This document shows positions 7,174 through 14,376 of a DNA stretch of 64,000 nt, one piece after another (the first letter of the stretch is position 1; each line of letters opens with the position of its first letter). Source of the stretch: a virus; IMG/VR virus record IMGVR_UViG_3300037264_007501, positions 1-64,000 of that record, one strand, 5' to 3'. The notes beneath the pieces were generated by a model. It saw only the letters and a list, made by a program, of their open reading frames with translations, had not been told where the DNA came from and made no database searches. The position numbers and the translations under genes were made by a program.

Positions 7174-7629
7174 ATGGACTTCGAAACGGCAGTGCGCATT
7201 GTCATCGCTACTGAAGGCGGCCTAGTCGATGATCCACTCGACCATGGTGGCCTGACCAAACACGGGATCTCCCAGAGAGCATATCCGGAGTTGGATATAC
7301 GGAACCTGACCGTAGACCTGGCCAAGGTCATCTACCGCGTGGACCGGTGGGACCCGTGCAAGTGCGACAAACTCCCGGACGGGCTCCGCCTCCCAGTCTT
7401 TGACATGGCCGTGAACCAGGGCGTGGGTGCGGCCATCCTGACGCTCCAGCGGGCCATGGGGGCCAAAGTGGACGGAGTCATTGGTGCGGGTACTCTTAAG
7501 GCATGTCTTAGGCCGGACGCCAGGGCCCGGTTCACCGCGGCCAGGATCATGCGCTACACCAACACTAAAAACTTCAGCCGATACGGCATGGGTTGGGTTA
7601 CCAGGGCCGTCCAGGCCGTGTTAGACTAA
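7174..7629 (+). CDS. Endolysin, GH108 N-acetylmuramidase-type
   Basis: 151 aa, the usual length for this family. The N-terminal IATEGGLVDDPLDHGGLTKH is the GH108 lysozyme signature, with catalytic Glu14. The C-terminal half (AVNQGVGAAILTLQRAMGA ... VDGVIGAGTLKA) matches the peptidoglycan-binding domain that usually follows. The enzyme cleaves the glycan backbone of peptidoglycan. There is no signal peptide, so a holin is expected for release. The nearby one-TM proteins (8691 gene, 41922 gene, 62064 gene) are candidates, with no direct proof. Confidence 0.9.
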   Translation: MDFETAVRIVIATEGGLVDDPLDHGGLTKHGISQRAYPELDIRNLTVDLAKVIYRVDRWDPCKCDKLPDGLRLPVFDMAVNQGVGAAILTLQRAMGAKVDGVIGAGTLKACLRPDARARFTAARIMRYTNTKNFSRYGMGWVTRAVQAVLD

Positions 7630-7683
7630 ACTGATCTTGCCGGTGGGCGGTGGCGCTGAAGCCACTATAACCGGAGACGACAC

Positions 7684-7980
7684 ATGGATGAGATGAAGCG
7701 ATACGGTACAAAGTACGAAGTAGGCCAGCACGTTAAGTATGTGAATCAGTTCGGGGTTGCACAGGACGCCTTGATCACCATTTGGTGGGCCGGGCCTGGG
7801 CAAACCATCCAGGACTACGTCAGTGCTACTGGGGAGCCCGGGTGTAACCTGGTCATCTGCAGCACCGACGCTGAGAAGAAGGACTCTTGCGGCCGCCAGA
7901 CGGAGCGAGAGACCTCGGTGGTTCACAAGACTAAGCAGGCCGCTCACGGGCGGTACTGGTGCTGGCCTGACGAACTGTAA
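7684..7980 (+). CDS. Hypothetical protein
   Basis: 98 aa, with a CGGAG site 8 nt before ATG. The N-terminal YEVGQHVKYVNQFGVAQDALI resembles small SH3-like or KOW-type beta-barrels common in phages. It has three Cys residues and two Trp-rich spots (TIWWAGPGQ, YWCWPDEL). It sits between the endolysin and the Cys-rich exported protein. The function is unknown. Confidence 0.6.
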   Translation: MDEMKRYGTKYEVGQHVKYVNQFGVAQDALITIWWAGPGQTIQDYVSATGEPGCNLVICSTDAEKKDSCGRQTERETSVVHKTKQAAHGRYWCWPDEL

Positions 7981-8111
7981 TCCATGAAACGGAACTGGAG
8001 CGGGCACCGACCTGGCACCTGCATGAGTTTCGGAGTCACAGCCGACTGGCAAGGCGATGACTGAGCCCGGGTAGAGTTATGTGTCCGACTTATCCAAAAC
8101 AGGAGAAAAAC

Positions 8112-8420
8112 ATGAAGAACCTCAGTCGGGGACTACTGTCCCTACTTTCGATACTAACCCTGGCTCTCAATGGGCCGGTCGCGAAGGCGGCGCATGCTCA
8201 CGACGGTGGCCAACAGGTCGCCGCGGAGGCTACCGTTCACGCCAACGCAGCCACGGTAAAAGACAGCTGTTGTGATGATTGCGACTGCTGCGAAGGTGGC
8301 GAATGCACTTGCGAAGACTGCGAATGTTGCGGTGATGGTGGTTGCTGTGAAGAAGGTTCCTGCGAATGTGACGGTTGCGGTAGCCAGCAGCCTAGTGGCA
8401 AGGAGCCGTGTGACTTTTAA
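8112..8420 (+). CDS. Exported Cys/Asp/Glu-rich small protein
   Basis: 102 aa from ATG 8112, preceded by AGGAGAAAAAC. Residues 1-27 are a signal peptide ending AKAAHA. From about residue 53 the protein is a low-complexity repeat of CC, CxxC, CDC and CEC units mixed with Asp, Glu and Gly, with about 19 Cys in under 40 residues. That composition suggests metal binding (metallothionein-like) or heavy disulfide cross-linking outside the cytoplasm. Its coding sequence overlaps the next gene by 11 nt. It could also be a lysis or envelope factor; no family is recognised. Confidence 0.75.
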   Translation: MKNLSRGLLSLLSILTLALNGPVAKAAHAHDGGQQVAAEATVHANAATVKDSCCDDCDCCEGGECTCEDCECCGDGGCCEEGSCECDGCGSQQPSGKEPCDF

Positions 8421-8694
8421 AGAATTCTGGCCGCAGTACTTGGCCCTCCATACGAAGTTTGGCACGCGGTTTTTTCACGTCCTGGGGCTTGTGACTGCGT
8501 ACTCTGTCGTCTTCTCGGCGCTGGTTCACTGGCAGCTTTGGTACATAGCCGCGGCTCCCATGTTTGGATACGGTCTCGCTTTCTCCGGCCACTTCTGGGT
8601 TGAGCACAATATGCCAGCCTCATTCAAGCATCCGCTGCTGTCGTTTCTCGCCGATCATCGGATGGCTTACCTAACGCTCCGAGGGAGACTATGA
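8410..8694 (+). CDS. DUF962 / Mpo1-like membrane protein
   Basis: 94 aa from GTG 8410, with AGGAG directly upstream. The sequence follows the DUF962 pattern: LHTKFGTRFFHVLGL near the N-terminus, GHFWVEHNMPASFKHPL and LADHRMAY near the C-terminus, with two hydrophobic segments between. In yeast Mpo1 these His residues bind iron for alpha-oxidation of 2-hydroxy fatty acids. Bacterial relatives are uncharacterised. It overlaps the preceding Cys-rich gene and shares ATGA with the next, so the three are translated together. Confidence 0.8.
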   Translation: MTFKEFWPQYLALHTKFGTRFFHVLGLVTAYSVVFSALVHWQLWYIAAAPMFGYGLAFSGHFWVEHNMPASFKHPLLSFLADHRMAYLTLRGRL

Positions 8695-8963
8695 CACTGA
8701 AGAACATCGGTACCGGCCTCGCGGCCCTGATCGCGGTCTACCTGGTGGGCTACGTTGCTCTTCACACCGAGATCAAGAGCGTTGGCTTGACAGCTTCCGT
8801 TGAGAAGGCCGTCCCTTTCGTTCACAGCGACCCGATGGCCAAGACCAAAACCTGGTGCGCCATGCAGTGCGGGGAAGTGCCCTTTCTTGGTTTCCAGTGC
8901 GGGATGGTCTGCGTGACTTGCACGGATGAATGGGGCGGCGGCTGTCAGATCACGATCTATTGA
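8691..8963 (+). CDS. Single-TM, Cys-rich exported protein
   Basis: 90 aa, ATGA overlap with the DUF962 gene. Residues 8-25 (TGLAALIAVYLVGYVAL) form a signal anchor. The outside part carries six Cys in CAMQCGEVPF, FQCGMVCVTC and GGGCQ, so disulfides or metal binding are likely. The context with two other envelope proteins suggests a joint role at the host membrane. It could instead be a small holin-like protein, but the long Cys-rich tail argues against that. Confidence 0.65.
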   Translation: MTLKNIGTGLAALIAVYLVGYVALHTEIKSVGLTASVEKAVPFVHSDPMAKTKTWCAMQCGEVPFLGFQCGMVCVTCTDEWGGGCQITIY

Positions 8964-9273
8964 ACGCGGCCCTCGCCTCGGCCAGGTTCTTCACCTTCAC
9001 GGTCTTCCCGTTTCGTAAGCTCATGGTAAAGCTCGTGTCCTCGCCTGTCTCCTTGGCGATCACCTCGCGCAGCTCCTGGTACATGTGGAAGAGCTTTGAC
9101 GGGTTTGTCTCTTTGGCGAGCATCTCTACGAGGGGCTTTGTGCTGCCGGTTCCGCCGAGCTTTTCGAGCTTGCCAAGGCACTCGAGGATCGCCTTCTTGT
9201 AGTGTCCGCCAGCCGCTGCTCCGTTACCCGCTTCCACAGGGCCCTTCTTTCGGCCCACTCCTTTGTTTCCCAT
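8950..9273 (-). CDS. Hypothetical protein overlapping rnhB
   Basis: 107 aa from ATG 9273 with GGAAAGG upstream. The N-terminus is Gly/Lys-rich (GNKGVGRKKGPVEAGNG). The middle is helical (YKKAILECLGKLEKL, LFHMYQELREVIA), and the C-terminus is NGKTVKVKNLAEARAAF. The first 148 nt overlap the 3' end of RNase HII in another frame, and the end overlaps the convergent 8691 gene. No family recognised. Confidence 0.65.
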   Translation of the reverse strand: MGNKGVGRKKGPVEAGNGAAAGGHYKKAILECLGKLEKLGGTGSTKPLVEMLAKETNPSKLFHMYQELREVIAKETGEDTSFTMSLRNGKTVKVKNLAEARAAFNRS

Positions 9274-9899
9274 GCTGCCTTTCCGCTTCTTACGAACGGC
9301 CAGTACCTGGCCCTGTGTACGCCTATTTGGAGACCGCTTTGGTCGAGGCCCACGAACTGGTTCTCGCAAGGGTATCCTTTGTTGTCGATCCATGAGTACT
9401 CCGGGTGCTCTTCGTGGAGACGGATCATGATCTCGTCTCGGTAAACTTTGGCTACCACACTGGCAGCCGCGATGCAGAGACTTTTGGCATCCCCTCCGCG
9501 GATGAGCTTGTGCCGTATAGGAGTCGGCAGAGTCAGCTCTCCGTCGATAAGTAAAAAATCAGGGGTCAACTGTTTCTTGCTGGCCGCGGTTGAGCAGGCC
9601 GCAATCGCCCTGAGCATGGCCAATCTGATGGCACTGTACTTACCCAGGTAGTCGATCTCTGGCGGGTAAACGGAGCCGATGCCGATTCCGAGCGCTACCT
9701 GCCACACCACTTCTGCGTGCTGTTTTCGGTAGCGCTCGGGAATCTTTTTTGAGTCGTTGACCTCGAAGATCCTGAGGTCATGTAAATGAAGGTCTATACG
9801 GGGTAGCACCACACAGGCGGCGACCAGAGGGCCGGCGATGTCACTGACGCCAGCTTCATCGACCCCTCCTATGTGGTCGCCTTCGCCGTAGTACATCAT
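9126..9899 (-). CDS. rnhB: Ribonuclease HII
   Basis: 257 aa. Family signatures are GGVDEAGVSDIAGPLVAA (D14, E15), NDSKKIP, LLIDGELT, GGDAKSLCIAAASVVAKVYRDE and the NKGYPCENQF region, so the metal-binding DEDD set is present. RNase HII cuts RNA at RNA-DNA junctions and removes primers or misincorporated ribonucleotides. The canonical fold ends near residue 205. The last 50 residues, rich in Arg, Ser and Ala, coincide with the overlap onto the next gene and may be a dispensable tail. Confidence 0.92.
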   Translation of the reverse strand: MMYYGEGDHIGGVDEAGVSDIAGPLVAACVVLPRIDLHLHDLRIFEVNDSKKIPERYRKQHAEVVWQVALGIGIGSVYPPEIDYLGKYSAIRLAMLRAIAACSTAASKKQLTPDFLLIDGELTLPTPIRHKLIRGGDAKSLCIAAASVVAKVYRDEIMIRLHEEHPEYSWIDNKGYPCENQFVGLDQSGLQIGVHRARYWPFVRSGKAAWETKEWAERRALWKRVTEQRLADTTRRRSSSALASSKSSAEPAAQSPS

Positions 9900-9909
9900 G
9901 TCCCATGTG

Positions 9910-10509
9910 TTATCCGTAAGCGCTCCCCCTTGCCATTACCAGTGCGCAGCTGCCCCAGTCCTTACCTAGGATGAGGGGCTTGTTATTGGCTGGTGACTGC
10001 TCTTGCAGCAAGTAGACCGAAGTGTATTGCAACATTTCCACCAAGGCAATTGCCAGATATCTTGGGTCCACACGAACCTCGTGCGGAAGGCCGAATGGGA
10101 AGGCCAGGTTCAGGGCTGTGTTCTGGACCATGAAGATATGCGTGGCGTTCATAGCCACCAACCCGTCCACCTTCTCCACCTCCTGGCAGAGGGTAATGAA
10201 CTCCCCAAGCCACGCGTGGGGGATCTCGCAGAGGGGGCGGGTCCTCTCAAACGGTGGACGGATCATGTCCACGTCCGGGTACCGCAACCCGTGCTCGTAG
10301 GTTGTCGGTACCAGGAAACCCTCTCTGCTGACATTGTAGACGCCGTCTGGCACGTCCACGAACCTCCTTACAAGAACGTGACCATTGGTAATGTTGGCGG
10401 TCTTGTTGACGACCCTGATGACTTTGAGCTCGTCCCTTTCGCATAGAGCAAATAGCCGTGAAGTGTTGGTGAACTTGGGCATTGCCGCGCCCGATACTGC
10501 AGCGAGCAT
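9910..10509 (-). CDS. Hypothetical protein, replication-module associated
   Basis: 199 aa, with AAGGAGATAGC before ATG. Beta-rich with repeated strand patterns (ITNGHVLVRRFVDVPDG, NATHIFMVQNTALNLAF, SCALVMARG). The C-terminal KPLILGKDWGSCALVM faintly recalls the last strands of sliding-clamp domains, but the true clamp is encoded at 50443-51498. It lies between the DUF932 gene and RNase HII in one minus-strand run. I do not assign a function. Confidence 0.6.
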   Translation of the reverse strand: MLAAVSGAAMPKFTNTSRLFALCERDELKVIRVVNKTANITNGHVLVRRFVDVPDGVYNVSREGFLVPTTYEHGLRYPDVDMIRPPFERTRPLCEIPHAWLGEFITLCQEVEKVDGLVAMNATHIFMVQNTALNLAFPFGLPHEVRVDPRYLAIALVEMLQYTSVYLLQEQSPANNKPLILGKDWGSCALVMARGSAYG

Positions 10510-10518
10510 GCTATCTCC

Positions 10519-11259
10519 TTAGTGGGTGAAGGTGTTCTCAAACCACTCAGCCGTGCGACTGAGCTTGTTGATGACGCCGATCTTGGTCGCTTTTGTTTCG
10601 TGGGTGATGTGATAGGTGATCTGGTTGTACAGGTCCCAAACGGACTCGCCCGCTGGCAAGGCTTTGGCCACCTTCTCTGGGATGAGTTTGGCCTGGCTGG
10701 CCTTATACAGATACTCACTGTAAGAGTTGAGAGTCAGTAGATCCGAGGAGTACTCCCCCCATTGTTTGGTGGCCGTTACAAAGCTCGCGTATACCATGGC
10801 CGGATCCGGGAACTTGATCTCCTGCTCGCCCTGGTGGCGGTAAGAGACGTTGAAGATATCCTTCGACACCAACATGCCGTTCAGGCACTTGAGGACCAGA
10901 GCGCCGACCCGGAACTTCAGACAGCTGCTGCCGTTGTAAGCGTTATGGATATACACTCGCATGCCGACCACTTCGCCAGTTTTTACCGCAAGCGTTTTAT
11001 CGGCGTAGGTGTATTCACCGACTAGGACGGCTCCATTCTTGGCCAGTGCAAAGTTACGGGTGGGTGTGCCCAGCTGGGTGATGAAGGCCTCGGCTGCGTC
11101 GACCACTTGCTTGTGCTCAAGTAGCCGGTACCGGGTGCTGACGGTGGCGATGGGGCCTCCTGTGTCCGTACGGACGACCCCGCGGACCCTGGGCGCTTCC
11201 AGGCCGCCGCGGGTGTATAGGGGTTGGAGGTCTACGGGGAACTCGTGTGCTTGCAACAT
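10519..11259 (-). CDS. DUF932-like phage/plasmid protein
   Basis: 246 aa from ATG 11259, with GGAGTAGTT upstream. The sequence has the order seen in the DUF932 family: an N-terminal VSTRYRLLEHKQVVDAAEAFI, a central beta region (GMRVYIHNAYNGSSCLKFRVG), LKCLNGMLV and a helical C-terminal half. DUF932 proteins are common in plasmids and phages and have no settled biochemical role; some are DNA-repair or recombination-linked. It is shorter than the usual 270-350 aa. Confidence 0.65.
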   Translation of the reverse strand: MLQAHEFPVDLQPLYTRGGLEAPRVRGVVRTDTGGPIATVSTRYRLLEHKQVVDAAEAFITQLGTPTRNFALAKNGAVLVGEYTYADKTLAVKTGEVVGMRVYIHNAYNGSSCLKFRVGALVLKCLNGMLVSKDIFNVSYRHQGEQEIKFPDPAMVYASFVTATKQWGEYSSDLLTLNSYSEYLYKASQAKLIPEKVAKALPAGESVWDLYNQITYHITHETKATKIGVINKLSRTAEWFENTFTH

Positions 11260-11261
11260 AA

Positions 11262-11909
11262 CTACTCCCAAATCCAGACTCGGTTGAGCTCTGGGTTGCT
11301 GGCTCTACTTCTCAGAAAGGGCAGGTCATACACCTCATGTCTCTTGGCCATGATTCGTTTCTGGCCATGTGTGGCAATGTTACCGATTAGGATATACGTG
11401 ACCTTGTCGACGAACTTCCACTCCTTTACTCCAAACACCGATCCTGGTGTTGGTGGCTTGTGCGGGTCCACCCACTGCGTGACCCACGACGCAAGCACCA
11501 CTTGCGGTCTGTACTTCTTGACAGCCTCAGCAGCGTCCAGCTGCTCGACATCGGCCGGGTACTTGATGACTGGCTGACCGAGGATGTCGTAGTACGCGAT
11601 CATCGCCGGCTGACACTGTATCTTTGAGTCCGTAGCGCTTATACCCAGGAGGCTCGCAAAGTCACCGTAGCCGGCGCCAATCTCGATCGTGTAGCGATCC
11701 GCTATGCGTGCGCGCAACCAATCAATCAGCTCGGCCGTGGGTAGGCCGTAGCGGCCGTGGCGATGGCACCAGTGGCGCAGCTGCTCATTGGTGGCGAGCG
11801 CATCCAGCTCGGCCGCCGGCAGCGCTTTCATTTTACCGTTTACGAGAAGCAGCTCGTCCAGGTGGCGGGTGTCCATCCTGGGATCGAGCAGGGATTGTGG
11901 TCCCAGCAT
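11262..11909 (-). CDS. SAM-dependent methyltransferase-like protein
   Basis: 215 aa, with AAGGAGTTCCC before ATG. Residues about 73-84 (TIEIGAGYGDFASLL) match the glycine-rich motif I of class I methyltransferases. A VVLASWVTQW strand near residue 140 could be motif IV, but it lacks a clear catalytic NPPY or DPPY, so the target (nucleic acid, protein or small molecule) cannot be read. The N-terminal 65 residues are helical. It ends 2 nt before the next gene. Confidence 0.65.
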   Translation of the reverse strand: MLGPQSLLDPRMDTRHLDELLLVNGKMKALPAAELDALATNEQLRHWCHRHGRYGLPTAELIDWLRARIADRYTIEIGAGYGDFASLLGISATDSKIQCQPAMIAYYDILGQPVIKYPADVEQLDAAEAVKKYRPQVVLASWVTQWVDPHKPPTPGSVFGVKEWKFVDKVTYILIGNIATHGQKRIMAKRHEVYDLPFLRSRASNPELNRVWIWE

Positions 11910-12057
11910 GGGAACTCCTTTCTATGTGTTCAGCAAGCTCCCAGCCGACCGCCTTCACAGCGGCCTCCAGGGCGTGCATGGTTTTCCAAAGCCCCATACG
12001 AGCGCACTCGTCCTTGATCAGTACGAGCTTCGTAGTCATGGGGTGTAGCTTCCTCAT
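11833..12057 (-). CDS. Small hypothetical protein
   Basis: 74 aa. ATG 12057 overlaps the previous stop as ATGA; an internal ATG at 12039 with AGGAAG upstream is an alternative. Residues 8-45 look like a helical domain (LIKDECARMGLWKTMHALEAA). The last 25 residues (HAGTTIPARSQDGHPPPG...) overlap the methyltransferase gene by 77 nt and are of low complexity. Confidence 0.55.
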   Translation of the reverse strand: MRKLHPMTTKLVLIKDECARMGLWKTMHALEAAVKAVGWELAEHIERSSHAGTTIPARSQDGHPPPGRAASRKR

Positions 12058-12389
12058 CGCTTCCTCTTCGACAGTGGCAACTCCTCATCGATCTCCCGCT
12101 TGGCCTGCGACAACCGCATGTCACGGATCATTCGACGCTTTTCGTTTTCTAGTTCGTTGAGGTCTATCTCGAAGAACTCGGCCACGAGGTCCCCCACGCT
12201 GCGGCTTATTGGCACGAAGCTTCGGCCGCGGAAGTGCCCAAACTCAATGCCTTTAGCTATCAGGAACTCCAGTATAAACTCGTGGATAGCCTGGCTCTTT
12301 TCCTGGACTTCGCGGAGGCGGTCGCACTGTGGAGTGGGGCGAGCTACCTGTACTTCTGTGTCTGGGTCGGTTAGAGCCACCTTGATCAT
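12054..12389 (-). CDS. Hypothetical protein
   Basis: 111 aa. Predicted mostly helical with a charged C-terminal half (FFEIDLNELENEKRRMIRDMRLSQ is one long amphipathic helix). It overlaps its neighbours on both sides by 4 nt (ATGA style), so it is translationally coupled in the chain 13008 to 11262. No family recognised. Confidence 0.65.
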   Translation of the reverse strand: MIKVALTDPDTEVQVARPTPQCDRLREVQEKSQAIHEFILEFLIAKGIEFGHFRGRSFVPISRSVGDLVAEFFEIDLNELENEKRRMIRDMRLSQAKREIDEELPLSKRKR

Positions 12390-12670
12390 CTCAGCTCCTC
12401 CACTTCTTTGTGGTACTTTTCGGATACCTTAGCGGCGTCTTTCACTGTGAGGCCCTGGTTATTAAGCCACGCAGCCAGCGTAGATCGAGAGGCGCCTGCG
12501 TACATGCCAAGTCTGCGTAACAGCTTCTTATCTGGAAGACCTCCGTAACGAACTTGGTACACACGATCCAAAACGCTGCGCAACTCCTCTAGGACCATGG
12601 TATCGACATCGTTGTACGCGAGAATTTCGGCTAATTGCTTGCGGACCTTCTTTGTCAGTTTTGTTTGCAT
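12386..12670 (-). CDS. Small helical protein, paralogue of the next gene upstream
   Basis: 94 aa from ATG 12670 with AAGGAATCG upstream. The C-terminal region AAWLNNQGLTVKDAAKVSEKY aligns with LPAWLSRRGVPPKDATLIAKKY of the 12655-13008 product, and LPDKKLLRRLG aligns with MPDFALLKLLKRG. The two look like a tandem duplication. The KDA-xx-I/V-xxKY helix pair is HTH-like, so DNA binding is possible. Confidence 0.65.
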   Translation of the reverse strand: MQTKLTKKVRKQLAEILAYNDVDTMVLEELRSVLDRVYQVRYGGLPDKKLLRRLGMYAGASRSTLAAWLNNQGLTVKDAAKVSEKYHKEVEELR

Positions 12671-13008
12671 TTGCGATTCCTTTTCTTGGCCATGATCCGG
12701 TTTAACTCTTTTCGAATGCGGTTGAACCCAACCCGTGTCCGGTACTTCTTGGCTATTAACGTGGCATCTTTTGGTGGTACGCCCCGGCGCGATAGCCAGG
12801 CAGGCAGGCCACCGTGGTACTTGCTGCCCCTCTTTAGAAGTTTTAGCAAAGCAAAGTCTGGCATCTCTTCGTACGGCGTACCGGTATATCCGTAGCGCAT
12901 TACCTTCTCCACGAACTCTTCCATCGACGTGCCCCACATCCTCATGTGAGCGTCTTTAGCCAGCGCCTTCTCCAACTGAACTCGGTGCCGTCTGGATAAT
13001 AGGCCCAC
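12655..13008 (-). CDS. Small helical protein, tandem paralogue
   Basis: 117 aa from GTG 13008, preceded by GGAGGTAGAGA. The segment around residues 50-90 (MPDFALLKLLKRG, LPAWLSRRGVPPKDATLIAK) is shared with the 12386-12670 product. The C-terminus is very basic (RIRKELNRIMAKKRNRKCKQ), consistent with nucleic-acid binding. It overlaps the next gene by 16 nt. Confidence 0.65.
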   Translation of the reverse strand: MGLLSRRHRVQLEKALAKDAHMRMWGTSMEEFVEKVMRYGYTGTPYEEMPDFALLKLLKRGSKYHGGLPAWLSRRGVPPKDATLIAKKYRTRVGFNRIRKELNRIMAKKRNRKCKQN

Positions 13009-13040
13009 TCTCTACCTCCACTATGCGGTCTCGGCGTTGC

Positions 13041-13499
13041 TTAGCGATTGAACCATACGACATGGGTGTATCTCCTATCCACTCCATTGGCCACATCCGA
13101 CGGGCGGATGACCACGTTGGACATGCGCTCGGCCGTGGCGTAGTAGCCGAAACCGTCGTCGACGAAGTCGCCATCCTCTACGTTTTTGATGAAGTGCTCC
13201 AGCGTGTAGTGTGAGCACTTACCAGCACGTGGCAGCGGCTTCAGCGCGAACTCCTCTTCCAGAGTGAGCCACTTCTTTGTGGTAGCGGACCCATCTTCCT
13301 GCTTGCATGGCTGCAATGGCCTCGCCTCGCGACATCGTAACTCCGTCGGCGCAATAGTTTGTTCGTGGGACCACTTCATGAGATCGGCCACTGTTGACGT
13401 GGACGGCAGGCACTTGGTCTGCCCAATCCAGTCGGCCACGAGCTCATCCAGGCGCGCGTGCAGCATCTTGTGCCGCTCTTTGTGTTCCTTGTAGTTCAA
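13041..13499 (-). CDS. Hypothetical protein
   Basis: 152 aa from TTG 13499, with AAGGAGAAACTT directly upstream; the TTG overlaps the previous TGA. The N-terminal half is helical and charged (KEHKERHKMLHARLDELVADWI). The C-terminal half has aromatic strands (GFGYYATAERMSNVVIRP, RYTHVVWFNR). Three Cys are scattered. No family recognised. Confidence 0.6.
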   Translation of the reverse strand: MNYKEHKERHKMLHARLDELVADWIGQTKCLPSTSTVADLMKWSHEQTIAPTELRCREARPLQPCKQEDGSATTKKWLTLEEEFALKPLPRAGKCSHYTLEHFIKNVEDGDFVDDGFGYYATAERMSNVVIRPSDVANGVDRRYTHVVWFNR

Positions 13500-13678
13500 A
13501 AGTTTCTCCTTCCAAGCTCTCTCAGCAGCACGTGCAGCACCGCCGAAGGCATTGCCATGCTGACCGCGCTAGATATCTTCATGATGTTAGATTGCCCCCG
13601 CGCAATCGCTACCAGCGCTGAAAGACAGAACCACGCCAGCGCGTGGGTGAGATATAGAAGAGTGATCTCAATTGCCAT
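13496..13678 (-). CDS. Small membrane protein
   Basis: 60 aa from ATG 13678, with GAGGAAAC as ribosome site. Residues 3-26 (IEITLLYLTHALAWFCLSALVAIA) are one strong transmembrane helix, and the C-terminal half has a second weaker one (VSMAMPSAVLHVLL). The size and two-helix layout would suit a holin or membrane-associated factor. It is, however, the first gene of a replication-side operon, so the role is open. Confidence 0.6.
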   Translation of the reverse strand: MAIEITLLYLTHALAWFCLSALVAIARGQSNIMKISSAVSMAMPSAVLHVLLRELGRRNF

Positions 13679-13694
13679 AAGTTTCCTCAAGTTA

Positions 13695-13704
13695 CTTATA
13701 CCTA
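13695..13704 (-). promoter_or_regulatory. -10 promoter element GGTATAAG
   Basis: The minus strand reads CTAGGTATAAGTAA, with the -10 TATAAG at 13700-13695. It is 16 nt before the ATG of the 60-aa membrane protein, leaving a short leader that carries GAGGAA. It matches the element before 3582, 23157 and 52328, but without the TG extension. Confidence 0.4.
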
Positions 13705-13941
13705 GAGTAGTGATGGTTCTTCAATTAGCTCCTCCCTTTGCCTGACAAGTTTGTCATGCTCTTTTACGATCCTCTCGGAGGTCTGAAGAATCAGTTCCGT
13801 GAAGGCGTCCTCTGCGCTGCCGTTTGGAGCCAGCGCCATGGCCCAGCCAGGCACTCGTTTGGTGCGCAGACACTTGGCGATATCTTTGAACACGCGTCTG
13901 CCGTCAAAGTTCTGTATCTGCCCGTCTTTGACGATTGGCAT
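13702..13941 (-). CDS. Hypothetical protein
   Basis: 79 aa, with an ideal AGGAGGTACCT site before ATG. A short strand-rich N-terminus (MPIVKDGQIQNFDGRRVFKDI) is followed by a long charged helix (ELILQTSERIVKEHDKLVRQREELI). No family recognised. Confidence 0.65.
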   Translation of the reverse strand: MPIVKDGQIQNFDGRRVFKDIAKCLRTKRVPGWAMALAPNGSAEDAFTELILQTSERIVKEHDKLVRQREELIEEPSLL

Positions 13942-13956
13942 AGGTACCTCCTATTT

Positions 13957-14376
13957 TTATCGGAGCTGTTGCAGGACTGGCTTGTAGTCTTTGTACGGAG
14001 TGACGAGGAGGACCTTCTTGCCAGAGTCCTCTGCGTATTTGATGAGCCTCTCGGTGTTGCTGCAGGCTCTGTCGAAGAAGGCGAGCACTACGTCAGCAGT
14101 ATCCACTATCTCTCGATCGCGTCTGGGCCCAGCGTTCACATCAAACTGCTTGCCGTCGGCCACTTTTATGGAAGCGTCTTTGTGTGACAGGCCGTACCAG
14201 TCGGCTACGACGTTGGTCACCTTCAACCTGAGGATAGCGGCTTCGTTGGCGGCGGCTTTGTTGACGATGCTGAACCGGCCCAGAACGAGGTGAGTCTTTT
14301 TGGGGAGACTCTTCAATACCTTCCTTACCTGACCCAGATCTGTGTAACGACTGGATCCGATAATGGCGACCTTCAC
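13957..14376 (-). CDS. SLOG/YspA-like nucleotide-binding protein
   Basis: 139 aa from GTG 14376, sharing TAGTG with the preceding stop. MKVAIIGSSRYTDLGQVRKVL opens a Rossmann-like fold as in the DUF2493/YspA branch of the SLOG superfamily. Later strands are LVLGRFSIVNKAA, DTADVVLAFFDRAC and KKVLLVTPY. SLOG proteins bind nucleotides or nucleotide-derived ligands and several act in phage-host conflict. The exact ligand cannot be read. Confidence 0.65.
   Translation of the reverse strand: MKVAIIGSSRYTDLGQVRKVLKSLPKKTHLVLGRFSIVNKAAANEAAILRLKVTNVVADWYGLSHKDASIKVADGKQFDVNAGPRRDREIVDTADVVLAFFDRACSNTERLIKYAEDSGKKVLLVTPYKDYKPVLQQLR

Noticed and set aside
7621-8052. 143-aa minus-strand frame opposite the 7684-7980 gene
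   Set aside because: No ribosome site, low-complexity Val/Leu/Pro content, and the plus-strand frame is better supported.
7984-8064. 26-codon frame between the 98-aa protein and the Cys-rich protein
   Set aside because: No ribosome site or coupling, and too short to support.
9910-10509. Second sliding clamp
   Set aside because: Only the last strands look clamp-like and the length is about half; a proper clamp is present at 50443-51498.
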